Shown here in pieces: positions 51,746-60,779 of a DNA stretch of 64,000 nucleotides (position 1 is the stretch's first letter; every line of letters begins with the position of its first letter). A model generated the notes under the pieces. The model was not told where the DNA came from. It did not search any database and was given only the letters and a program-made list of their open reading frames with translations. Both the position numbers and the translations under genes were made by a program. The stretch lies in assembly GCF_015752315.1 (NCBI RefSeq), contig NZ_JADOVJ010000001.1, forward strand, positions 434,001 through 498,000. Direction: 5' to 3'. Source of the stretch: Nocardioides luteus. GTDB lineage: Bacteria > Actinomycetota > Actinomycetes > Propionibacteriales > Nocardioidaceae.

Positions 51746-53188
51746 ATGTCAGCGGACCAGGCAAAGCACCGGGTCGTCATCATCGGTTCAGGCTTCGGGG
51801 GACTCTTCTCCGCGAAGGCGTTCAAGGGCCGCGACGACGTCGAGGTGACCTTGATCGCGAAGACGACCCATCACCTGTTCCAGCCGCTGCTCTACCAGGT
51901 GGCGACCGGGATCCTGTCGCAGGGCGAGATCGCTCCGCCGACCCGCGACATCCTGCACCGGCAGAAGAACGCCCGTGTGCTGCTGGGTGAGGTCAGCGAG
52001 ATCGACACCGAGGGCAAGACGGTCAAGGCGAGCATCCTCAACCAGGAGATCGACGTTCCCTACGACTCGCTGATCGTCGCCGCCGGCGCCGGCCAGTCCT
52101 ACTTCGGCAACGACCACTTCGCCGAGTTCGCGCCCGGCATGAAGTCGATCGACGACGCGCTCGAGCTGCGTGGCCGCATCTTCGGTGCCTTCGAGATCGC
52201 CGAGCTGACCGCCTCGCGCGGCGAGCCGATCGGCGACCTGCTCACCTTCGTCGTCGTGGGCGCCGGTCCGACCGGTGTGGAGATGGCCGGCCAGATCGCC
52301 GAGCTGTCCCGCCGGGTGCTGAAGAAGGACTTCACCCACATCCAGTCCGAGAAGGCCCGGGTGGTCCTGGTCGACGCCGCGCCGCAGGTGCTCCCGCCGT
52401 TCGGCGAGAAGCTGGGTGCCAAGGCCGAGAAGGCCCTGGAGAAGGCCGGTGTCGAGGTCGTCCTCGGCGCGATGGTCACCCACGTCGACGAGTTCGGCAT
52501 CGAGATGAAGTTCAAGGACGGCCGCACCGAGCGGATCGGGTCGATCGCGAAGATCTGGGCCGCCGGCGTGCAGGCCTCCCCGCTGGGCAAGACGCTCTCC
52601 GAGCAGACCGGTGCTGAGCTCGACCGTGCCGGCCGGATCGCGGTCAACCCCGACCTGACCCTGCCGGGCCACCCCGAGATCTTCGTGGTCGGCGACATGA
52701 TCAGCCTCGACCACCTGCCCGGTGTCGCGCAGGTTGCGATCCAGGGTGGCAAGCACTCCGCCAAGACCATCAAGGCCCGCCTGAAGAACAAGCCGGAGCC
52801 CGGCAACTTCAAGTACTTCGACAAGGGCTCGATGGCCACCATCTCCCGCTTCAACGCGGTCCTGATGATGGGCAGCTTCAAGCTCTCCGGCGTCCTGGCC
52901 TGGTTCGGCTGGCTGCTGGTCCACCTGGCCTACATGACCGGGTTCCGCAACCGGCTCACCGCGACCCTGCACTGGATGATGTCGTTCATCGGCAAGGACC
53001 GCTCCGAGCGCACCACCACCATGCAGCAGATCTTCGCCCGCGAGGCGCTCGAACGCGTCCCGGGCGGCATGGCCGCGCTCATCGACGACCCGGCCGAGGT
53101 CGCTCTGCAGGTCGAGCGTCGCCGCAAGGAGCTCGAGGACCACGCTGCCGAGGAGTCGCGTCTCGCCGACTCCCACAGCGCCTCGTAG
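51746..53188 (+). CDS. ndh: Type II NADH dehydrogenase
   Basis: This 480-residue flavoprotein oxidises NADH and reduces menaquinone without proton pumping at the inner membrane face. The FAD motif IIGSGFGGLFSAKAF is at about 12-26 and the NADH motif VVVGAGPTGVEMAGQ at about 168-182. The C-terminal part has AYMTGFRNRL and amphipathic helices for membrane contact. The family KTTHHLFQPLLYQVA near the N-terminus is diagnostic. The ATG at 51746 fits. A strong terminator follows. Confidence 0.95.
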   Translation: MSADQAKHRVVIIGSGFGGLFSAKAFKGRDDVEVTLIAKTTHHLFQPLLYQVATGILSQGEIAPPTRDILHRQKNARVLLGEVSEIDTEGKTVKASILNQEIDVPYDSLIVAAGAGQSYFGNDHFAEFAPGMKSIDDALELRGRIFGAFEIAELTASRGEPIGDLLTFVVVGAGPTGVEMAGQIAELSRRVLKKDFTHIQSEKARVVLVDAAPQVLPPFGEKLGAKAEKALEKAGVEVVLGAMVTHVDEFGIEMKFKDGRTERIGSIAKIWAAGVQASPLGKTLSEQTGAELDRAGRIAVNPDLTLPGHPEIFVVGDMISLDHLPGVAQVAIQGGKHSAKTIKARLKNKPEPGNFKYFDKGSMATISRFNAVLMMGSFKLSGVLAWFGWLLVHLAYMTGFRNRLTATLHWMMSFIGKDRSERTTTMQQIFAREALERVPGGMAALIDDPAEVALQVERRRKELEDHAAEESRLADSHSAS

Positions 53189-53204
53189 GTTCACCTGCTT
53201 CCTG

Positions 53205-53241
53205 ACCGGCCCGCCGCAGACGATGTCTGCGGCGGGCCGGT
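53205..53241 (+). terminator. Terminator after ndh
   Basis: A perfect 17-bp stem (53205-53221 with 53225-53241) has a three-base loop and is followed by GTCATTTCC. It ends 17 bases downstream of the ndh stop. Confidence 0.85.
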
Positions 53242-53283
53242 GTCATTTCCGCGATCCAAGATCCCTGCTTGCTATTGTTTGCG

Positions 53284-53316
53284 GACACGGTGTCTCATTA
53301 ATCTGTTGATGACACC
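53284..53316. promoter_or_regulatory. Repeated GTGTC half-sites upstream of the hydrolase-oxygenase operon
   Basis: GACAC-G-GTGTC at 53284-53294 is a palindrome, and GGTGTC (53289-53294) also pairs with GACACC (53311-53316) across an AT-rich core. It lies within 50 bp of the GTG at 53334, a fitting position for a repressor site. The regulator is unknown. Confidence 0.4.
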
Positions 53317-53333
53317 CAACGGAGGAGGACGAC

Positions 53334-54170
53334 GTGGCCGAGACGACCAAACGGCTGGTGGAGACCACCGACGGGCTGACGCTCGCGGTCTACGAGCGGG
53401 GGCCGGCCGATGCCGAGACCGTGGTGCTCGTCCACGGCTACCCCGACAACCACTCCGTCTGGGACGGGGTCGCGGAGGTGCTCGCCGAGCGCTTCCACGT
53501 CGTCGCCTATGACGTACGCGGCACGGGGGAGTCGGGGGTTCCCGACTCGACCGCCGGCTACCGCCTGGCGCAGCTCTCCGCCGACTTCAAGGCGGTCATC
53601 GACGCCGTCTCGCCCGATCGGCCGGTGCACGTCGCCGCGCATGACTGGGGCTCGATCCAGACCTGGGAGTCGGTGACCGACCCGGCCCTGAGCAGCCGGA
53701 TCGCGACGTACGTCTCGATCTCGGGGCCCGACCTCGGGATGGCGACGACGTGGTTGCGCGAGCGGACCCATCTGGGGAGCTCGGTGCGGCAGCTCGCCCA
53801 CTCCTGGTACGTCTTCGTCTTCCAGCTGCCGCTGCTCCCCGAGGCGATGGTGCGCTCGGGGCTGCTCGCCCGGTTCGTCGGTGGCGGGTCGCGACCGACC
53901 AAGGACCAGATCAACGGGGTCGAGCTCTACCGGGCCAACTTCGTGCGCAAGCTGCTCCGCCCGGAGCCGCGGCCGACCGACGTGCCGGTGCTGGTGATCG
54001 CCCCGCGCGGCGACGACTACGTGACGGTGCCGCTGCAGACCGAGGCGCCCCGGGCGTACGTGTCGTCCCTGGTCACACAGGTCATCGAGGGCGGACACTG
54101 GGTGGTGGCGACAGAACCCGAGCTGGTCGCGGGCGAGATCGTGGCCTTCATCGAGAAGGAGGACCGATGA
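53334..54170 (+). CDS. Alpha/beta hydrolase (epoxide-hydrolase-like)
   Basis: This 278-residue enzyme has the oxyanion motif VLVHGYPDNHSVWD, the nucleophile elbow AAHDWGSIQ with Asp104 rather than Ser, and the late catalytic His in EGGHWVV. An Asp nucleophile is typical of epoxide hydrolases and haloalkane dehalogenases. The GTG at 53334 follows GGAGGAGG. It overlaps the next gene by four bases and begins a three-gene coupled operon with a putative diiron protein and a reductase. The substrate may be a product of their oxidation. Confidence 0.88.
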   Translation: MAETTKRLVETTDGLTLAVYERGPADAETVVLVHGYPDNHSVWDGVAEVLAERFHVVAYDVRGTGESGVPDSTAGYRLAQLSADFKAVIDAVSPDRPVHVAAHDWGSIQTWESVTDPALSSRIATYVSISGPDLGMATTWLRERTHLGSSVRQLAHSWYVFVFQLPLLPEAMVRSGLLARFVGGGSRPTKDQINGVELYRANFVRKLLRPEPRPTDVPVLVIAPRGDDYVTVPLQTEAPRAYVSSLVTQVIEGGHWVVATEPELVAGEIVAFIEKEDR

Positions 54171-55102
54171 GCAAGCAGACGAAGGAAGCCAAGCGCGGGC
54201 ACGAGCCTGCCAAGGTGGCCCTCCACCCGCGGAACGTGAAGTTCGACTGGAGCCGGCTGCCCCTGGTCTGGATCCCGGGCGAGGCCTTCGCCTCCCACTA
54301 CATCAGCGTGCTGCACCTGCTCCTGCCCGAGGGCGAGCGGTGGTTCGTGAAGGTGTTCTCCGAGATCCTGCCGCTGATCGAGGACGACCAGTTGCGCGAG
54401 GACGTGATCGGCTTCATCGGCCAGGAGGGCGTGCACGCCGCCGCCCACCAGGAGGTGCAGGACTACTTCAACGACAACGGGCTCGACGTACGTCCGTTCG
54501 CGGCCGAGATCGAGGCGCTGTTCCGCAAGATCCTGGGCGACCGCGACCTGACCGGCCGGGCCAAGGAGGAGTGGCTGATCGAGCGCGCCGCGATCATCGC
54601 CGGCCTCGAGCACCTCACCGCCGTGCTCGGCAACTGGGTGCTCAACTCGCCCGCCCTCGACGAGGCCGGTGCCGACGAGACGATGCTCGATCTGCTGCGC
54701 TGGCACGGCGCCGAGGAGGTCGAGCACCGCAATGTGGCGTACGACGTCTTCCAGCATGTCGACGGGCGCTACCTGCGTCGCGTCCGCTCCTACCTGCTCG
54801 GCGGCACCGCGCTGCTCCTGCTGTGGTGGCGCGGCGCGGGATACCTGATGAGGAACGACCCGACCGAGCCCGATCCGGCCGAGCGGCCGAAGGCGAGTCT
54901 GCTCAAGCTGATCGACGCCGAGCGTCGCGGGCTGGCGCCCGGGATCGTGCGTATCGGGTGGGCGACCTGGAAGTTCTTCCTGCCCGCCTACGACCCGTCC
55001 AAGGAGGGTTCGACCGCTCAGGCGGTGAGCTACCTGGCCAAGTCGCCGGCGGCCCTGCGCGCCGACGCCATCGCGGAGCAGCACAGCGCGGAGGGCAAGT
55101 GA
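54167..55102 (+). CDS. PF10118 'metal-dependent hydrolase' family protein, probable diiron oxygenase
   Basis: This 311-residue, mainly helical protein belongs to the family annotated as predicted metal-dependent hydrolase (PF10118). Its acids and histidines follow the ferritin-like diiron plan: Glu57; Glu87-x2-His90 in IGQEGVHAAAH; Glu148; Glu184-x2-His187 in HGAEEVEHRNVAYD. A hydrophobic segment (LLGGTALLLLWWRG) suggests membrane contact. The start overlaps the hydrolase stop (ATGA), and its stop overlaps the reductase start (GTGA). With a reductase next to it, an oxygen-activating hydroxylase or desaturase is more likely than a hydrolase; this is inference. Confidence 0.8.
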   Translation: MSKQTKEAKRGHEPAKVALHPRNVKFDWSRLPLVWIPGEAFASHYISVLHLLLPEGERWFVKVFSEILPLIEDDQLREDVIGFIGQEGVHAAAHQEVQDYFNDNGLDVRPFAAEIEALFRKILGDRDLTGRAKEEWLIERAAIIAGLEHLTAVLGNWVLNSPALDEAGADETMLDLLRWHGAEEVEHRNVAYDVFQHVDGRYLRRVRSYLLGGTALLLLWWRGAGYLMRNDPTEPDPAERPKASLLKLIDAERRGLAPGIVRIGWATWKFFLPAYDPSKEGSTAQAVSYLAKSPAALRADAIAEQHSAEGK

Positions 55103-56175
55103 CCAACCCTGCTCACTACAGCGTCCCGGACATCCCGGACTCGAAGCTCTACCGGGGCTTCGAGGCGATCGTCGGCGGCTACTGGACCAAGGCCGCCTAC
55201 CGCTCCTGGCGGCGACGTCGGCCGCTCGGGCGGATCGACCGGGATCTGCGTGTACGCATCAGCCGGATCGACGAGGAGGGCCTCGACGTCAAGGCGATCT
55301 GGTTCGAGCGGGAGGGCGGCGGCGACCTGCCGGCCTGGGACCCGGGCGCCCACGTCGACGTGGTGCTGCCCAGCGGGCGGCTGCGGCAGTACTCGCTCAA
55401 CTCCGACCCCGACGACCTCTCCGCCTACCGGATCAGCGTGCGCCGGATCGAGCCGACCGCGGGCGGTGGCGGTGGGTCGGTCGAGGCCCACTTCCTCTCC
55501 GTCGGTGACCGGCTCGTCCTGAAGGGGCCGCGCAACGCCTTCCCGTTCGTCGACTCGCCCGCTGGCTACCTCTTCGTCGCCGGCGGTATCGGGATCACCC
55601 CGATCCTGCCGATGCTGCGCGACGTGGTCCGGCGGGGCGTGCCGTACGAGTTCGTCTACACCGGGCGCTCGCGCGAGACCATGCCGTTCCTGGAGGAGAT
55701 CCGGGAGATCGTCGGCGACCACGAGATCCAGCTGTGGCCCGACGACGAGATGGGAGTCCCCGACGCGGCCAAGATCATCTCGATGGCGCCCGAGGGCGCG
55801 GCGCTCTACTGCTGCGGGCCGATGCCGATGATCGACGCGATCCGCGCCCAGATCCCCGACCCGCTGATCGACACGCTCCACTACGAGCGGTTCTCGCCGC
55901 CGCCGGTGCTCGGCGGCCGCCCGTTCCGGGTACGCCTCGGCGACTCCGACGTCGAGGTGGAGGTGGGCGCCGAGGAGTCGGCGTTGACCGCCGTCCGCCG
56001 GGTGCGGCCGGCCCAGGCGTACTCGTGCCAGCAGGGCTTCTGCGGCACCTGCCGGGTCCGGGTCCTGGAGGGCGAGGTCGAGCACCGGGATCATGTGCTG
56101 ACCGACTACGAGCGTGACGGCCACATGATGCTGTGCGTCTCGCGGGCCAAGGGGACCGTCGTGATCGACGGCTGA
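55099..56175 (+). CDS. FNR-type ferredoxin reductase with C-terminal 2Fe-2S domain
   Basis: This 358-residue electron-transfer protein has an N-terminal extension (about 1-45), an FAD-binding barrel with RQYS at 96-99, an NAD(P) domain with AGGIGITPILPML at 161-173 and CCGPMPM at 238-244, and a plant-type 2Fe-2S domain with C310, C315, C318 and C346 (SCQQGFCGTCRV). It is built like vanillate/phthalate oxygenase reductases (VanB type). It is translationally coupled to the PF10118 gene and presumably feeds it electrons from NAD(P)H. The GTG at 55099 overlaps the preceding stop. Confidence 0.9.
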   Translation: MTNPAHYSVPDIPDSKLYRGFEAIVGGYWTKAAYRSWRRRRPLGRIDRDLRVRISRIDEEGLDVKAIWFEREGGGDLPAWDPGAHVDVVLPSGRLRQYSLNSDPDDLSAYRISVRRIEPTAGGGGGSVEAHFLSVGDRLVLKGPRNAFPFVDSPAGYLFVAGGIGITPILPMLRDVVRRGVPYEFVYTGRSRETMPFLEEIREIVGDHEIQLWPDDEMGVPDAAKIISMAPEGAALYCCGPMPMIDAIRAQIPDPLIDTLHYERFSPPPVLGGRPFRVRLGDSDVEVEVGAEESALTAVRRVRPAQAYSCQQGFCGTCRVRVLEGEVEHRDHVLTDYERDGHMMLCVSRAKGTVVIDG

Positions 56176-56234
56176 TCTCCGGCTGCTCGATAACGGTTTG
56201 CCCGGCGGGCCGTGGCCCTGATGTCCTGTGCCTC

Positions 56235-56768
56235 ATGACTGCCCTCGCCGTTCCGTCCATCGATCTCTACGACTCGTGGGCGGCGTGCGTCGCCGAGTTC
56301 GGCGGGGCTCACATCGACGGCGCCGGCATCCCCGACGAGGAGGCCGCCGACGTGAGCCGGGAGGCGTGCGAGCGGCTGGTCGCGAAGGCCGCGCGGGAGC
56401 GCGACCTCACGGTCCCGCCGCTCGCCGGGCGGGTGCACGCCTCGTCGTTCTGGATCACCGAGGGCGCCGAGGTGGTCGGGTTCGTCCAGCTGCGGCACGC
56501 GCTCAACGAGTTCCTCGAGAACGTCGGTGGCCACATCGGCTACTCGGTGCGCTCCTCGGCCCGCCGCCGGGGTCACGCCGCGCGGGCCCTCGGGCTGGTC
56601 CTCGACGAGGCTCGCCGGCTCGGCCTGGAGCGGGTCCTGCTCACCTGCGACGACGACAACACGGCCTCCGCGCGGACCATCGAGTCCCAGGGCGGGGAGC
56701 TCCAGGACGTCATCGACGCGGCTGCATACGGCTACGGGCTCACCCGGCGTTACTGGATCAAGCTGTGA
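56235..56768 (+). CDS. GNAT-family N-acetyltransferase
   Basis: This 177-residue enzyme has the GNAT core: WITEGAEVVGFVQLRHALN, HIGYSVRSSARRRGHAARAL (acetyl-CoA loop RRRGHA) and LLTCDDDNTASARTIESQGG. The N-terminal 60 residues are typical of GNAT proteins resembling the YjaB/streptothricin-type acetyltransferases. The substrate is unknown. The ATG at 56235 is chosen. Its stop overlaps the GTG of the next small gene. Confidence 0.87.
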   Translation: MTALAVPSIDLYDSWAACVAEFGGAHIDGAGIPDEEAADVSREACERLVAKAARERDLTVPPLAGRVHASSFWITEGAEVVGFVQLRHALNEFLENVGGHIGYSVRSSARRRGHAARALGLVLDEARRLGLERVLLTCDDDNTASARTIESQGGELQDVIDAAAYGYGLTRRYWIKL

Positions 56769-57043
56769 ATGAGGAAGGCGTTGCCACCGAGGTCGAGCTC
56801 GAGTGGGCGCTGGCCGGTGACTCCGCTGCGCCCGCCGAGCTGGTCGAGGAGGTGCTGAGCGGTCTGCGCACCACGGGGCGTACGCCCGAGGTGGGTGTCG
56901 ACGTGCTGCGGGCGGCGGCCTTCCGCTTGGTCTCAGAGGACCGGCTCGACGAGGTCGGCCGGGGCTGGCTGGAACTCCTCGACGCGGTCCGGGCGCACCC
57001 GGACGCCCGGCTGGCCGACCTGCCTCCGGCGCGCACCGACTGA
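56765..57043 (+). CDS. Small hypothetical protein coupled to acetyltransferase
   Basis: This 92-residue acidic helical protein starts with a GTG overlapping the acetyltransferase stop. The sequence ELEWALAGDSAAPAELVEEVL followed by RTPEVGVDVLRAAAFRLVSED suggests a helical bundle. No family was recognised. Translational coupling suggests a joint role with the acetyltransferase. It converges on the IclR gene with 18 bp between. Confidence 0.6.
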   Translation: MNEEGVATEVELEWALAGDSAAPAELVEEVLSGLRTTGRTPEVGVDVLRAAAFRLVSEDRLDEVGRGWLELLDAVRAHPDARLADLPPARTD

Positions 57044-57061
57044 CGTCTCAGCCGGAGCCCG

Positions 57062-57832
57062 TCAGCTGGACAGGGAGCGGCGGCGGCTGGCCAGGCTGGA
57101 GAGTCCCTGGGCGGCGGCGCGGACCAGAGTCACATGGGCCTCGGGCCGGAAGCGGCCCACGGGTCCGGTGATGCTGATCGCCGCCAGGGCCTTGTCGCCA
57201 CCGTCGGTGAGGACCGGGGCGGCGACACACTGCAGTCCGACGGCCGACTCCTCGCGCTCGAAGGCCACGCCGTTCTCGAGCGCGGCGGTGAGCTGCCGCT
57301 CGAGCAGACCGGGGGCGACGATCGTGTGCGGCGTACGCCGCTCGAGGGGGCTGCTGAGGACCTCCTGCTGCACCTCCGGGTCCGAGAAGGCCAGCAGGAT
57401 CTTGCCGATCGCGGTGCAGTGGACGGGCATCCGCCCGCCCGGCCGGGAGGGGGTCTTGGCCTGGCGGTGGCCGCCGATCTTGGCGACGTAGACGACGTCG
57501 TGGCCCTCGCGTACACCCAGGTGGACGGTCTCGTGGGTGCGCTCGTAGAGGTCCTGGAGGAAGGGCATCGCCAGCTCCAGGAGCGAGCGCTCGACCGAGG
57601 CACGCATGCCGAGCTCGAAGAGGCCACCGGAGAGGCGGTAGCCGAGGTTGGTGCGGTCCAGAAGCCGGTTGGTGACCAGGTCGCCGGCGACGCGATGGAC
57701 GGTCGCCTTCGGGAGTCCGGTGCGGCGGACGAGCTCGGCCAGGGAGAGCACCTGGTCGTCGACGGTGAAGGCGCGCAGGATGGTCACCGCCTTGCCGAGC
57801 ACGGTGTCGAGATCGGCAGGCTCGTGTGGCAT
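57062..57832 (-). CDS. IclR-family transcriptional regulator
   Basis: This 256-residue regulator has an N-terminal winged helix (about 10-70: AVTILRAFTVDDQVLSLAEL, GLPKATVHRVAGDL) and an IclR effector domain (about 85-250) with RMPVHCTAIGKILLAF and the conserved end ALAAISITGPVGR. It is divergent from the hydratase-dehydrogenase-aldolase genes, with a palindrome between, and most likely controls them in response to a pathway intermediate. The ATG at 57832 fits the family start. Confidence 0.92.
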   Translation of the reverse strand: MPHEPADLDTVLGKAVTILRAFTVDDQVLSLAELVRRTGLPKATVHRVAGDLVTNRLLDRTNLGYRLSGGLFELGMRASVERSLLELAMPFLQDLYERTHETVHLGVREGHDVVYVAKIGGHRQAKTPSRPGGRMPVHCTAIGKILLAFSDPEVQQEVLSSPLERRTPHTIVAPGLLERQLTAALENGVAFEREESAVGLQCVAAPVLTDGGDKALAAISITGPVGRFRPEAHVTLVRAAAQGLSSLASRRRSLSS

Positions 57833-57849
57833 GGGATCACCGTACCGGT

Positions 57850-57871
57850 CAGCGGGACGCCGGGACCGCTG
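57850..57871. promoter_or_regulatory. Inverted repeat between IclR and hydratase genes
   Basis: CAGCGG and CCGCTG form a 6-bp inverted repeat with a 10-bp spacer in the 69-bp divergent gap. It is the best candidate IclR operator there. Confidence 0.5.
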
Positions 57872-57901
57872 GTTCGGCCCATCTGCTGAGACCGTGGTCG
57901 C

Positions 57902-58729
57902 ATGAACGAAGTGACCTCCCCGGCCGATCTTTCCGGTGGCGTCGTCGGCGATGCTGCCGTCGCGGCCGCCGCCGACCGGCTGCTGACCGCGGCCGCCACC
58001 GGCACCCCCGTGCCGCCGATGCGGGACCTGCTCGAACCGACCGATCTGGCGGCTGCGTACGCGATCCAGGAGCGGCTCACCGCCGCCCGCGTCGCCGGCG
58101 GTGCCACCATCGTGGGCCGCAAGATCGGGCTCACCTCGAAGGCGGTGCAGGAGCAGATCGGCGTGGACACCCCGGACTTCGGTGTGCTCTTCGACGACAT
58201 GGCGTACGCCGACGGGGACACGCTCCCCGCCGACGCGATCCTGCAGCCGCGGGCCGAGGCCGAGATCGCGTTCGTCCTCGCGGGCGACCTGGCCGACGGC
58301 GATCTCTCCTACGACCAGGTCCGGGAGGCCATCGACTACGCCGTCGCGGCCATCGAGATCTGCGGCAGCCGGATCGCGGACTGGAAGATCGCCTTCGGCG
58401 ACACCGTCGCGGACAACGCCTCCGCCGGCGCCTATGTCCTCGGGAGCGAGCGCCGGCGGCTCGACGAGTTCGAGCCCCGCGAGGTCACCATGTCGATGTC
58501 GATCGACGACGAGGAGGTCTCGACCGGCACCGGTGCGGCCTGCCTGGGCGACCCCGTCAACGCGGTCCAGTGGCTGGCCCGCTACGCCCGCGACTTCGGC
58601 GAGCCGCTGCGTGCCGGCCAGCTGATCCTCTCCGGCGCGCTCGGCCCGATGCGGCCGATCGCCGCCGGCAACACCGTTCGTTCCACCGTGTCGGGCCTCG
58701 GCTCGGTGGCCTTCAGCGTAGGGAAGTGA
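57902..58729 (+). CDS. 2-keto-4-pentenoate hydratase family enzyme
   Basis: This 275-residue enzyme adds water to 2-hydroxypenta-2,4-dienoate to give 4-hydroxy-2-oxovalerate in meta-cleavage catabolism of aromatic rings (MhpD/HsaE type). Motifs are [32 protein letters not shown] with the metal-binding glutamates, [13 protein letters not shown] and [11 protein letters not shown]. It leads a three-gene operon with acylating acetaldehyde dehydrogenase and aldolase, which finish the route to pyruvate and acetyl-CoA. The ring-cleavage genes are not in the window. Confidence 0.93.
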   Translation: MNEVTSPADLSGGVVGDAAVAAAADRLLTAAATGTPVPPMRDLLEPTDLAAAYAIQERLTAARVAGGATIVGRKIGLTSKAVQEQIGVDTPDFGVLFDDMAYADGDTLPADAILQPRAEAEIAFVLAGDLADGDLSYDQVREAIDYAVAAIEICGSRIADWKIAFGDTVADNASAGAYVLGSERRRLDEFEPREVTMSMSIDDEEVSTGTGAACLGDPVNAVQWLARYARDFGEPLRAGQLILSGALGPMRPIAAGNTVRSTVSGLGSVAFSVGK

Positions 58730-58733
58730 CTCC

Positions 58734-59693
58734 ATGGACAAGGTGGAAGTGGCGATCATCGGGTCGGGCAACATCGGCACCGACCTGATGATCAAGGTGA
58801 TGCGTACGTCGCAGCACCTGGAGATGGGCGCGATGGTCGGGATCGACCCGGCCTCCGACGGTCTGGCTCGTGCGGCCAAGTTCGGCTTCGCGACGACGTC
58901 GGACGGCGTCGAGGGGCTGATCGGGCTGCCGGAGTTCGGCGACATCGACATCGTCTTCGACGCGACCTCGGCCAAGGCGCACGTCGCCAACGCGGCCGCT
59001 CTGGAGCCCTACGGCAAGCGGCTGATCGACCTCACGCCCGCGGCGATCGGGCCGTACGTCATCCCGGCCGTCAACATCGACGAGCACATCGACGCCCCGA
59101 ACGTGAACATGGTGACCTGCGGTGGCCAGGCCACGATCCCGATCGTCGCCGCGGTCGCGCGGGTCGTCCCGGTCGCCTACGGCGAGATCGTCGCCTCGAT
59201 CTCGTCGCGCTCCGCCGGTCCCGGCACCCGGGCCAACATCGACGAGTTCACCGAGACCACCTCGGGCGCGATCGTGCAGGTCGGCGGTGCCAAGCGCGGC
59301 AAGGCGATCATCATCCTCAACCCCGCCGAGCCGCCGCTGATCATGCGCGACACGGTCTATGCGCTGGTCGAGGGCGGGTCCCGGTCGCTGGAGGAGCTCA
59401 CCGCGGAGATCACCGAGTCGGTGGAGAAGATGGTCGGCGACGTCGCTGCGTACGTCCCCGGCTACCGCCTCAAGCAGAAGGTGCAGGTCCATCCGATTCC
59501 TGAGGACCAGCCGGTGGAGACGCTGCTCGCCTCGCCCGACGAGGCCCGGCCCACGCATCAGGTCTCGGTGTTTCTCGAGGTCGAGGGCGCCGCGCACTAC
59601 CTCCCGGCGTACGCGGGGAACCTCGACATCATGACCTCGGCCGCGCTGCAGATGGCCGACCGGATCGCTTCGTCCAAGGAGGCCGCGCGATGA
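58734..59693 (+). CDS. Acetaldehyde dehydrogenase (acetylating)
   Basis: This 319-residue enzyme converts acetaldehyde, NAD and CoA to acetyl-CoA (MhpF/DmpF/HsaG type). The NAD-binding motif GSGNIG is at about 11-16 and the catalytic Cys is C129 in [12 protein letters not shown]. It normally forms a complex with the aldolase encoded next, which channels acetaldehyde. Its stop overlaps the aldolase ATG by four bases (ATGA). Confidence 0.95.
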   Translation: MDKVEVAIIGSGNIGTDLMIKVMRTSQHLEMGAMVGIDPASDGLARAAKFGFATTSDGVEGLIGLPEFGDIDIVFDATSAKAHVANAAALEPYGKRLIDLTPAAIGPYVIPAVNIDEHIDAPNVNMVTCGGQATIPIVAAVARVVPVAYGEIVASISSRSAGPGTRANIDEFTETTSGAIVQVGGAKRGKAIIILNPAEPPLIMRDTVYALVEGGSRSLEELTAEITESVEKMVGDVAAYVPGYRLKQKVQVHPIPEDQPVETLLASPDEARPTHQVSVFLEVEGAAHYLPAYAGNLDIMTSAALQMADRIASSKEAAR

Positions 59694-60715
59694 GCACGCC
59701 CATCTATGTCCAAGAGGTCTCGCTGCGCGACGGCATGCACGCCGTACGCCACCGGATCACGCCCGAGGACGTCAAGCGGATCGTCATCGCCGCCGACGAG
59801 GCCGGCGTCGACGCCATCGAGGTCGCCCATGGCGACGGCCTGACCGGTGGGTCGGTCAACTACGGTCCCGGCTCCAACTCCGACTGGGAGTGGATCGAGG
59901 CGGCCGCCTCGGTCATCAAGAACGCCCGGCTGACCACCCTCTTGCTCCCCGGCGTCGGCACGATCCACGACCTGAAGCGGGCCTATGAGCTGGGCGTGCG
60001 GTCGGTGCGGGTCGCGACCCACTGCACCGAGGCCGACGTCTCGGCCCAGCACATCGCCGCCGCCCGCGAGATGGGGATGGACGTCTCCGGCTTCCTGATG
60101 CTCTCGCACATGGCCCCGCCCGAGCAGCTCGCCGAGCAGGCCAAGCTGATGGAGTCCTACGGCGCCCACTGCGTCTACATCACCGACTCCGGCGGCCGGC
60201 TGACGATGAACGACGTCCGTGACCGCGCCCGTGCCTACCGCGACGTGCTGAACGACGAGACCGAGATCGGCATCCACGCCCACGAGAACCTGTCGCTGTC
60301 GGTGGCCAACTCCGTCGTCGCGGTCGAGAACGGCGTCTACCGGGTGGATGCGTCCTTGGCCGGTCACGGTGCCGGCGCCGGCAACTGCCCGATCGAGGCG
60401 TTCATCGCGGTCGCCAACCTGTCGGACTTCAAGCACAACTGCGACCTGTTCAAGCTCCAGGACGCCGCCGACGACATCGTCCGCCCGCTCCAGGACCGCC
60501 CCGTCCGCGTCGACCGGGAGACCCTCACCATGGGCTACGCCGGCGTCTACTCGTCCTTCCTCCGCCACGCCGAGAACGCCTCCGCCCGCTACGGCGTCGA
60601 CACCCGCGACATCCTCATGGAGTGCGGCCGTCGCGGTCTCGTGGGTGGCCAGGAGGACATGATCGTCGACATCTGCCTCACCAAGCTCGCCGAGCGCGAG
60701 GCCGCCGGCGCCTGA
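59690..60715 (+). CDS. dmpG: 4-hydroxy-2-oxovalerate aldolase
   Basis: This 341-residue enzyme splits 4-hydroxy-2-oxovalerate into pyruvate and acetaldehyde (DmpG/MhpE/HsaF type). The catalytic Arg13-Asp14 and His17 lie in [14 protein letters not shown] and the metal-binding HAH is in [17 protein letters not shown]; the C-terminal region that contacts the dehydrogenase is present. It is coupled to the dehydrogenase gene. A terminator follows. Confidence 0.96.
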   Translation: MSTPIYVQEVSLRDGMHAVRHRITPEDVKRIVIAADEAGVDAIEVAHGDGLTGGSVNYGPGSNSDWEWIEAAASVIKNARLTTLLLPGVGTIHDLKRAYELGVRSVRVATHCTEADVSAQHIAAAREMGMDVSGFLMLSHMAPPEQLAEQAKLMESYGAHCVYITDSGGRLTMNDVRDRARAYRDVLNDETEIGIHAHENLSLSVANSVVAVENGVYRVDASLAGHGAGAGNCPIEAFIAVANLSDFKHNCDLFKLQDAADDIVRPLQDRPVRVDRETLTMGYAGVYSSFLRHAENASARYGVDTRDILMECGRRGLVGGQEDMIVDICLTKLAEREAAGA

Positions 60716-60730
60716 CCTGGCTGTTCAACT

Positions 60731-60765
60731 CGAAGGTCGCAGTCACATGATGGCTGCGACCTTCG
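60731..60765 (+). terminator. Terminator after the aldolase gene
   Basis: CGAAGGTCGCAG (60731-60742) pairs with CTGCGACCTTCG (60754-60765), and three further pairs close a five-base loop. It ends 15 bases before the stop of the convergent minus-strand gene at 60780, so it may serve both. Confidence 0.8.
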
Positions 60766-60779
60766 GGCTTGTCTTCGGG

